Shown in pieces: positions 1 to 5,863 of a stretch of 8,171 nt of DNA. The number at the start of each line of letters is the position of its first letter. Positions within the stretch are counted from its first letter, which is position 1. Where the stretch lies: NCBI GenBank assembly GCA_023406965.1, contig JAEXTI010000540.1, positions 1-8,171 of the forward strand. The letters run 5' to 3'. The DNA comes from Chloroflexota bacterium (GTDB lineage Bacteria; Chloroflexota; Anaerolineae; Anaerolineales; Anaerolineaceae). The notes beneath the pieces are model-generated. The model did not search any database and was not told where the DNA came from. It worked only from the letters and a program-made list of their open reading frames with translations. A program made the translations under genes and the position numbers.

Positions 1-464
1 GCCAGGGCCAGTTGGGTAGTGATTTCCATGACCATGAAGCGGTCATCATCCGTCCAGTTGCGCTGATCCGAATCGTCGACCACCTCAAGAAGCAATTCGC
101 CCAGGTTGCCGGCCTGGAAAGGGACAGCGATGGCGGCGGGAGCATCGGGGGACGCGGGTTGAATCCCAACCTGATTGGAATGTAGACTCTGCAACCCGAC
201 ATGAGTCCAGGGCTGGAGCGCAACACCGGTGCCGAGCTGGTCGACCGTAACGCCGGTGAGGTCGCTGGGGGTGACCAGGGCCGGGCGATCGCGGTGAGGC
301 TGGGCGGGTGGCGGAGCCGCAGGCGCAGGCTGCCAATCCAAGCCAGAATCGTCGAATGAACCGGCAGGCTGCTGGGTTGGATGCTCGGGCTCTTGCTCGA
401 CCTGGGAATGTTCCAGATCGGAGAAGAGGTTCCTAAGCCGTCTGTGGAGTTGTTTCTTTGACAT
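1..464 (-). CDS. GAF-like protein with ParB-like basic N-terminus (3' end outside window)
   Basis: The frame is open from an ATG at 464 to the window edge without a stop, giving 154 residues of an incomplete protein. The start lies out of frame inside the last 32 bases of the ParA gene and has AGGAG ten bases upstream. Residues 1-18 read MSKKQLHRRLRNLFSDLE, a basic amphipathic segment that resembles the N-terminus of ParB/Spo0J proteins. Residues 19-62 form a Pro/Gln/Glu-rich linker, probably disordered. From about 105 on there is the second half of a GAF-like domain: 'AAIAVPFQAGNLGELLLEV', then 'RNWTDDDRFMVMEITTQLAL'. This matches 'MAVPIQLRGETIGVIRV' and 'RSWSDDEVIAVQDVAQQVSV' of the receptor's second GAF-like domain. 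No membrane segment is seen. Gene order (right after and overlapping parA) is that of parB, but no ParB DNA-binding motif is visible. It may be the adaptor linking the ParA ATPase to the GAF proteins; that role is inferred. Coding potential is supported by homology to the neighbours, not by length alone. Confidence 0.85.
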   Translation of the reverse strand, partial: MSKKQLHRRLRNLFSDLEHSQVEQEPEHPTQQPAGSFDDSGLDWQPAPAAPPPAQPHRDRPALVTPSDLTGVTVDQLGTGVALQPWTHVGLQSLHSNQVGIQPASPDAPAAIAVPFQAGNLGELLLEVVDDSDQRNWTDDDRFMVMEITTQLAL

Positions 465-1215
465 AGGTCAGGATCTCCTGAGCCAAAGCGCGATATTGTA
501 GGGAAGAGCGGCTCTTGGGGGAGTGATAAATGATCGGCAGACCGGCGATGGCGCTTTCGCGCAAACGGGTATCCGTTTCAATGATGGTTTCGAGTACGCC
601 GTTACCGAAGGTCGCACGAAGCTGTTCGCTCAGCGTGCGGTGAATGCGGTTGCGGCGATCGAACATCGTCAGAAGCAGGCGGTAGGTCAATTGGGGGTTG
701 CTCTGAGCGCGGATTTTCCGCACCAGGCTCATCATGCTGCGCAGCGCATTGATGGAGAAGAATTCTGCCTGGGTGGGCATGAGTAGCATGTCGCTGGCGG
801 TGAGTGCATTGGTGGTGATGGCGCCCAGGAAGGGAGGGCAGTCGAGGATGATGTAATCATAAGCCCAGGGTTGCCCGCGGAGGGCTTTCTTGAGGGCAGT
901 TTCATAACCCGTGCGCATGGGCAGGAAGCGTTCGGTCATGCCCATCTCGGAGGTGGCAGGGATGACATCCAGCTTCGGTATGCCAGTTTTGATAATTGCC
1001 TGGGCTGCCGGGAGGGATTCGAGCAGTACGTTAACAATGGACTGCTTGATTTGGGCCGTATCTACCCCCAGCGCAAGAGTCAGGTTGGCTTGCGCATCCA
1101 GGTCGATTAGCAGCACCGAGGCGCCGGATTCAACCAGGGAAGCCCCCAGAGAGATGCTGGTGGTGGTCTTGGCAACACCGCCTTTTTCGTTCGCTATTGA
1201 TAAAATGTAAGTCAT
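433..1215 (-). CDS. ParA/Soj-family ATPase (orphan, without an adjacent ParB)
   Basis: A 260-residue member of the ParA/MinD superfamily of deviant Walker ATPases, which dimerise with ATP and position DNA or protein complexes on the nucleoid. Visible motifs are the deviant Walker A KGGVAKTT (11-18, signature Lys11 and Lys16), Walker A' 'IDLDAQANL' (37-45), Walker B 'YIILDCPP' (121-128), and the Soj-like C-terminal block 'TRLRESAIAGLPI' plus 'YHSPKSR' (216-236). Arginines 187-190 and 217-219 fall where Soj proteins carry non-specific DNA-binding residues. There is no N-terminal helix-turn-helix, so it resembles short chromosomal or cargo-positioning ParA proteins rather than plasmid type Ia. 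It lacks the C-terminal amphipathic helix of MinD. The start has a strong AGGAGG six bases upstream and an ATGA overlap with the receptor gene. No parB-like gene lies in the window; the next gene starts within its last codons. Family assignment is secure. The cargo is inferred to be the GAF sensor proteins, by analogy with ParA-like proteins that position chemoreceptor clusters. Confidence 0.95.
   Translation of the reverse strand: MTYILSIANEKGGVAKTTTSISLGASLVESGASVLLIDLDAQANLTLALGVDTAQIKQSIVNVLLESLPAAQAIIKTGIPKLDVIPATSEMGMTERFLPMRTGYETALKKALRGQPWAYDYIILDCPPFLGAITTNALTASDMLLMPTQAEFFSINALRSMMSLVRKIRAQSNPQLTYRLLLTMFDRRNRIHRTLSEQLRATFGNGVLETIIETDTRLRESAIAGLPIIYHSPKSRSSLQYRALAQEILTYVKETTPQTA
475..479 (-). 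promoter_or_regulatory. Ribosome binding site deciding the start of the GAF-like gene after parA
   Basis: AGGAG on the minus strand, ten bases before the ATG at 464 and within parA codons. It supports the out-of-frame internal start over any start after the parA stop codon. Confidence 0.6.
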
Positions 1216-4124
1216 TCAACACCTCCTGACTTATCACCGTTGTTTCCGTTGTCGGAAGTTTTGCCCTTGGGAAGGATGATTTGTGCCCGCGTGACGCCGA
1301 GCGCTTTTTGGATTTCAGCCGCGGCGATTTCAAGCATTTGCTGCGGGTCGTTGGTTGAGCGGATTAACCCTGTGATTTCGAGCACTTTCTTTTCACGCTC
1401 TGCTCTCTGGACAGTCTTTTCAAACAAGCGCGCGTTTTCGAGCGCCACACTGACCTGTTGGGCCACGTCTTGAACAGCAATCACCTCATCATCAGACCAG
1501 GAGCGGTCGACGCCTTGGTCCTGGACGCGGATGACGCCGATGGTTTCGCCGCGCAGTTGAATGGGAACGGCCATTACCGCACGGGTGGTGGAGTCTGGAA
1601 GGGTTTCGGTCTCGAGGTATGGTTTGCCGGTGGTGATGGCTTCCTGGATGTCGGGCGAATCGGTTTCGCGGGCGATGACACCTTGAGGTGTATAGCGGAA
1701 CGCGCGCGAGCGGCGCACCGAGAGGTCACGGGTCCATTCCTGGCGCAGGTATTGGCGGTGGATATTTTGAGCCTCGGTCAAGGCGCGAGCGGTTTCGGAA
1801 TACAGTTGATTGTTATAAATGGCGATGGCAACCTGGTCGGCGAGAATGGTGAACAATTCAATGTCATCGGCAGAGAAGGCATTCAACTCGGTGCTTTGCA
1901 CATCCAAAGCGCCAATGACACGATCGTTTACCAGCAGTGGAAGGGCCATTTCGGAACGAGTGGAGGGCAGATCGGGGTTGTTGAAGTAAGCGCTGTCGGC
2001 GCCGACGTTGGAAGCAATTCTGGGCTGGCCGCTGCCGGTGACGGTACCGACGATGCCCGTATGGCCGACTTCCAGTTGATGATGGCGGGCCAACATGCGC
2101 TGGCCTCCCTGGCTGTTAGCGGCGCGCAACACGGCGTGTTGACCGATCTCGTCCAGCAGGAAGATGCCGACATGGTAATATCCAAAGCGCTCGCTGATCA
2201 GGCGGGCTACGGATGAGAGCAGGTCTTGCAACTCTTGAGAGGTGACAATGGAACGAGCCACATCCGCAACTGTTTTGAGCTGCTCTGAGCGTTCTTCCAG
2301 AGCAACGTTTTGCTGTTCCAGGGCGTTGGTGCGTTGGGCCACGCGTTGTTCCAGTTCCGCAATGAACTGGTTGAGCCGCCCGGTCATGGAGTTGAAGGCT
2401 CTGGCCAATGCGCCGGTTTCGTCATTGGTGCTGACGTCTGCTTGCGCATTCAGGTCGCCTTGGGTGACTCTTTCAGCCACCTGGGTCAGGTTGACGAGGG
2501 GGCGACTCAACAGCCGGGAGACCAGGATTCCGATGAGGCTGACCAGTAAAGCAATCAGCGCGGCGGTAATGACCGTCAGACGGATCTGAGATTCCTGGTA
2601 AGTGGTGGGGTCAAATTCGGCCTGGAAGTAGGCAACTTTCCAGGGAAGCTGATTGAGCGACACCAGGGTGCCGATTTCGGTGAACTCGGTTTCATCCTGG
2701 CGAGGCTTGGGAATTTGAACGTTGAAATTGATCGATTGGCCTTCCATGGAGCGGATGATGCGGACCAATTCGGGGGCTTCAAAGTAGAGGGTGTTACCGG
2801 TTGAGCGCGGCAAGCGATTTTGGGTGACGAGATTGGACAACTCGCCCTGAGACAGGCGGTAGGGGAATGTGTAGGTGATTTCTGGCGCATAGGTATCGGC
2901 CAGGCGCAAGTTCGTCTCATCAAAAAGGATGGCGTAGGAGTAAGGGCCTAACAAGCCGGTGTAGTTTTGCAGCAGCCGTTGCAGAACCAGACCGCTATAG
3001 CGAACCCGCAGGACCCCCACGATTTCGCGGCGGATGTTCCGGACCGGCGCGCAGAATGAAATGAAGCTTTGGCCGCCTCCCAGGAACTCAAAAGGCACAT
3101 AGACGGCTTGATTGTTGTTGAACGCGTCAGCAAAACAGGAGGAGTTCCCTTCCCGGTTGCCGACTTGGGAATCAGTGGTGTCATACACGTTCACGCCTTG
3201 CCGGTTCAATAGAGCGTATGAGGAAAGGTATTGGCGCTCTTCACTCTCACGGGTTTGCAGAATGCGCATGACGAGAGTCAGTTCCTGTTGAAGTTGCTCG
3301 TCGGGAGTCTCCTCGCTCAAATAGCGTCCGAGGACATCCAGACCGGCTTCGTCTTTCACAACTTCGAGGTTGCGGGAATAAAACGTGTCGATCACCTGGG
3401 CTAACTGCTCGCCAGTAACCATCGTTTTGTCGGTAATTTCGGCGCGCAAGGCGCTGAGGGTAAATTGAGATTGAACAATCGATGAGATGGATAAGGGGAT
3501 GATGACCAGGGCAATGAAGGCGGAGGTCAGGCGAATCTCAATCGATGAGGAGATAAACTGGAGGGTCAGGATGGTGATGAACACCATAACCAAAATGGCG
3601 ATGACAATGGGCACGCCCAGTTTGACCGCGTGGATCACCAGTTGATCGACCAGGACCAGATTTCCGACAACCGCGATGATGGTGGCAGAGACGATGCCGT
3701 AGATGATCCACAGATTGCTGCGCTTGTGAAAACCAAATATCGAAGCAGCGATGAGACCGTATAAAAGGTTGACCAGGGCGGTGGGCAAGCTGACATCTTG
3801 GACCAGTATGCTGGCAGAGAGGAGCGCCAGGGAGAAGAGCACGCTGAGGAGGGATATGCGGCCCATGGCGTGGTGATCTTGAAATGAGCCGGCTGTCAGC
3901 GGTATGCTGTATACACTGACCAGGAAAAAGGCAATTGACAGGACGACAAATTGCCAGTCGCCAAACATGCTGGTGCCGGAGATGAAAATCAGCGTAGCCA
4001 CCGAGGTTAACAGAGTCAGGGCCGTCGCCAACAGCCGAACAGTCCTGCGGACCTGGGCAGCATAATCCTGCGGCTGGTTGGCCGAAAGGGGTTTCAAAGG
4101 GATCGTTTGGTTGAGTTGTGTCAT
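1212..4124 (-). CDS. Eight-TM receptor with dCache-like, HAMP and GAF domains, no kinase
   Basis: A transmembrane receptor of 970 residues. Seven hydrophobic segments (about 29-50, 57-77, 89-108, 111-131, 138-158, 167-190, 199-217) put residues 219-515 outside the cytoplasm. That region looks like a double Cache (dCache) ligand-binding domain: 'YALLNRQGVNVYD', 'FCAPVRNIRREIVGVLRV', 'YAILFDE', 'LPWKVAYF'. It has two cysteines, C330 and C358, that could pair. TM8 (about 516-537) returns to the cytoplasm. HAMP follows (about 538-590, 'RPLVNLTQVAERVTQGDL', 'DETGALARAFNSMT'), then a coiled coil with 'LEQRVAQRTNAL', GAF (about 625-775), a GAF-like domain (about 788-900, 'QYLRQEWTRDL', 'MAVPIQLRGETIGVIRV'), the shared tail (about 913-952) and a Gly/Asn-rich end. 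Proteins of this build usually end in a histidine kinase, GGDEF or MCP domain; here the frame stops without one, so the signal must pass by protein contact. The start follows a 20-base gap with GGGAG five bases upstream; the stop overlaps the ParA start (ATGA). Confidence 0.93.
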   Translation of the reverse strand: MTQLNQTIPLKPLSANQPQDYAAQVRRTVRLLATALTLLTSVATLIFISGTSMFGDWQFVVLSIAFFLVSVYSIPLTAGSFQDHHAMGRISLLSVLFSLALLSASILVQDVSLPTALVNLLYGLIAASIFGFHKRSNLWIIYGIVSATIIAVVGNLVLVDQLVIHAVKLGVPIVIAILVMVFITILTLQFISSSIEIRLTSAFIALVIIPLSISSIVQSQFTLSALRAEITDKTMVTGEQLAQVIDTFYSRNLEVVKDEAGLDVLGRYLSEETPDEQLQQELTLVMRILQTRESEERQYLSSYALLNRQGVNVYDTTDSQVGNREGNSSCFADAFNNNQAVYVPFEFLGGGQSFISFCAPVRNIRREIVGVLRVRYSGLVLQRLLQNYTGLLGPYSYAILFDETNLRLADTYAPEITYTFPYRLSQGELSNLVTQNRLPRSTGNTLYFEAPELVRIIRSMEGQSINFNVQIPKPRQDETEFTEIGTLVSLNQLPWKVAYFQAEFDPTTYQESQIRLTVITAALIALLVSLIGILVSRLLSRPLVNLTQVAERVTQGDLNAQADVSTNDETGALARAFNSMTGRLNQFIAELEQRVAQRTNALEQQNVALEERSEQLKTVADVARSIVTSQELQDLLSSVARLISERFGYYHVGIFLLDEIGQHAVLRAANSQGGQRMLARHHQLEVGHTGIVGTVTGSGQPRIASNVGADSAYFNNPDLPSTRSEMALPLLVNDRVIGALDVQSTELNAFSADDIELFTILADQVAIAIYNNQLYSETARALTEAQNIHRQYLRQEWTRDLSVRRSRAFRYTPQGVIARETDSPDIQEAITTGKPYLETETLPDSTTRAVMAVPIQLRGETIGVIRVQDQGVDRSWSDDEVIAVQDVAQQVSVALENARLFEKTVQRAEREKKVLEITGLIRSTNDPQQMLEIAAAEIQKALGVTRAQIILPKGKTSDNGNNGDKSGGVE
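1220..1227 (-). promoter_or_regulatory. Strong ribosome binding site of the parA-like gene
   Basis: AGGAGGTG on the minus strand, with the AGGAGG core six bases before the ATG at 1215. It is the strongest Shine-Dalgarno match in the window and lies inside the 3' end of the receptor gene. The ATPase may therefore be translated more efficiently than simple coupling would give. Confidence 0.8.
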
Positions 4125-4129
4125 TCAAA

Positions 4130-4134
4130 CTCCC
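4130..4134 (-). promoter_or_regulatory. Ribosome binding site of the dCache-HAMP-GAF receptor gene
   Basis: GGGAG on the minus strand, five bases before the ATG at 4124. It sits in the only true intergenic gap of the window (4125-4144), which is too short to hold a promoter or a terminator hairpin as well. Confidence 0.65.
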
Positions 4135-4144
4135 AGGGTCGAGG

Positions 4145-5863
4145 TTAGTCCGGCGAATGGAGCTGGACGACCACTTCAGCGACGCCCAGAGATTGGCCTA
4201 ATTCGTTCGCGGCGATGCGGAGGATGCTTTCAACATCGGTTGCGGTGCGAACTTTGGATGAGACATCGCCAACCAACCGCTCGCGTTGAGCGCGGAACTG
4301 GATTTCTTCGAGCAGGCGGGCGTTCTCCAGCGATACAGCCAGGCGGTCGGTTGCGTCGCGAACCAGCTCGATCATTCCTTGAGAAAGACGAGATGTGGCA
4401 AAACGCAGGTTAACCACGCCAATGGGTTGGCCGCGCAGCGAGATGGGGACGGCGATGGCGGTGACGCCTGGCTCGAGCGGGGTAGCAACCAGGTTGGCTT
4501 GCCGCAACGCTTGTTCGGCTTCGCTGGTCAGCACGGCTTGTGGCGCGATCTCAGATTGGCGATATTGGAAGCCATAGGTTTTGCGCGCATTGCGCAAGAA
4601 GTTTTGCCAGGAGCGCTGCGTGGACTGGCGGTAGCTGTTTTCCAGTTCTCGCAAGTTCTGTTGGTTGGATTCCAACAGGCGGGCCTTGTCTACCGCTGTC
4701 GCCAGTTGATCGGCAATGATTTGCAGCACCTCAACATCGACCGGGGAGAAGGGATTGCGCCGCGTGCTTTGAACGTCCAGGGCGCCAATAATTCGCTCCC
4801 CAACGCGCAGAGGAACAGCAATTTCTGAAGCGGTATCGGGCAGAAGCGGGTTCTTGAAGTGGTTGGGATCCTGGTCCACGTCCGCGGTAATGCGAGCTTC
4901 GCCTTTGGCGGTCACATAACCGACAATGCCGATTTCGCCAATTCTGAGGCGGTGCTCACGCTGGAGCATGGCTGCGCCGGCTTCGCCCGTGGCGGCGCGC
5001 AGAACTGCAAACTCGTTTTTCTCATCATTGAGAAACAGGCCGGCATGATAAAAGCTGAATTCTTCGCGAATGATATTTACGGCTTTGTTGAGGAGAACCT
5101 CTAAGGTTGATTCGGCGGAGATTTCATTGGCAATCCGGCGAGCGGCATCCATGCGGGCGATGCGCATGTTCAATTCGTCGGTGCGCTGCTGAACACGGGT
5201 TTCCAAGGACCGGCTTTCTGCTTCCAATTCGGCGGAGAGCGTTTTTTGCTTCTGTAAGGTATCGGAAAGACCCTGCAGAAATACGTTGATCGAAAGAACT
5301 ACTGCCACGCCACAATATAGGAATGCGATTGCGCTTACCATCCAGGAGGTGAATTGTCCCGAATTGACCAGGATATTGAAGCGCGGCATGTCAATGATGC
5401 TTTTACTCATCAGGTATCCGAAAGCAAGCAAGTAAACAATAATTCCCAATAAACTCAATGTGCCTGCTCTCTGGCCGAACAAAATTCCGGTCAGGACAAT
5501 AAAGGTGAGCAGAAACAGAATGCCATTTCCGCTCAATGCCTGCCGGAAGAGCATCACTGTGCCGATGATGGCCAGGATCGATAGAAAGGACATGGCTCGA
5601 AGCTGGTAGGGGAGTTTCCGGTTGACGGTTACTACCCCAATGGCTACAATGATGGCCGGGTAAAAGATCAGGTCGAATACGCTGGACTGTTGAATGGTTA
5701 AGCCAAGGCCCAAAATTACGCCAAGCATACCCACGCCGAACAGGCCGTTGAGGTTGTATTGCAGGATAATTTCACGCTGCCGGTGAATTTCTTCTTTTTG
5801 TTGCACCTGGGGCGGCAGGTTCTTCGGAGCCAGATGATTTACGAAGCGTTGGAAGAAGTTCAT
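4145..5863 (-). CDS. Six-TM membrane GAF sensor protein, paralogue of the preceding gene
   Basis: Predicted membrane sensor of 572 residues with the same plan as its upstream neighbour. An N-terminal cytoplasmic stretch (1-35) is rich in charged and Gln residues. Six membrane segments follow at about 36-55, 61-79, 88-107, 112-130, 133-151 and 171-196, then a coiled coil (200-240, 'LETRVQQRTDEL'). A well-conserved GAF domain spans about 245-395 ('FYHAGLFLNDEKNEFAVLRA', 'GEIGIVGYVTAKGEARI', 'IIGALDVQSTRRNPFS'). A second GAF-like domain spans about 408-518 ('YRQSTQRSWQNFL', 'IAVPISLRGQPIGVV', 'LAVSLENARLL'). The shared tail (about 531-568) holds 'DVESILRIAANELGQSLG'. Unlike A, B and D the protein ends right after the tail, at HSPD, with no polar extension. 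The start (ATGA overlap with the upstream stop) has AAGGAG eight bases upstream. The link between TM2 and TM3 contains 'NRKLPYQLRA', matching 'NRDWPFLLRA' in the upstream protein, so the membrane modules are homologous too. Ligand and output are unknown. Confidence 0.93.
   Translation of the reverse strand: MNFFQRFVNHLAPKNLPPQVQQKEEIHRQREIILQYNLNGLFGVGMLGVILGLGLTIQQSSVFDLIFYPAIIVAIGVVTVNRKLPYQLRAMSFLSILAIIGTVMLFRQALSGNGILFLLTFIVLTGILFGQRAGTLSLLGIIVYLLAFGYLMSKSIIDMPRFNILVNSGQFTSWMVSAIAFLYCGVAVVLSINVFLQGLSDTLQKQKTLSAELEAESRSLETRVQQRTDELNMRIARMDAARRIANEISAESTLEVLLNKAVNIIREEFSFYHAGLFLNDEKNEFAVLRAATGEAGAAMLQREHRLRIGEIGIVGYVTAKGEARITADVDQDPNHFKNPLLPDTASEIAVPLRVGERIIGALDVQSTRRNPFSPVDVEVLQIIADQLATAVDKARLLESNQQNLRELENSYRQSTQRSWQNFLRNARKTYGFQYRQSEIAPQAVLTSEAEQALRQANLVATPLEPGVTAIAVPISLRGQPIGVVNLRFATSRLSQGMIELVRDATDRLAVSLENARLLEEIQFRAQRERLVGDVSSKVRTATDVESILRIAANELGQSLGVAEVVVQLHSPD

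Noticed and set aside
85..336. An 83-codon minus-strand frame downstream of the parA-like gene
   Set aside because: It is an alternative frame within the open frame 1-464. Its translation is Arg/Pro/Ser-rich without GAF-like motifs, whereas the frame starting at 464 shows clear similarity to the GAF-like domains of its neighbours.
433..1215. MinD or a tyrosine-kinase (BY-kinase) identity for the ATPase
   Set aside because: There is no C-terminal amphipathic membrane helix and no tyrosine cluster. The 'RLRESAIAGLPI' block and 'YHSPKSR' are Soj/ParA-like.
1458..2216. A 252-codon open frame on the plus strand opposite the receptor's GAF domain, and a 184-codon one at 6475-7029
   Set aside because: Both lie antisense to well-conserved GAF coding sequence in the minus strand. 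Their translations show no domain and odd Gly/Asp/Val-rich composition typical of antisense frames. No good ribosome binding site or operon context was seen.
1799..2252. Phytochrome-type or NKFDE cyclic-nucleotide-type GAF in the receptor
   Set aside because: No chromophore-binding cysteine is visible in the GAF domain, and the 'NAFSADD' stretch does not fit the spacing of the NKFDE motif. The ligand is left open.
1212..4124. A histidine kinase or MCP output for the receptor
   Set aside because: After the coiled coil only GAF-type sequence and the short tail are present. No H-box, N/G boxes, GGDEF motif or MCP hairpin motif can be found before the stop.
4125..4144. Promoter or terminator in the only intergenic gap
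   Set aside because: Twenty bases hold a ribosome binding site and little else. No inverted repeat or T-run is present.
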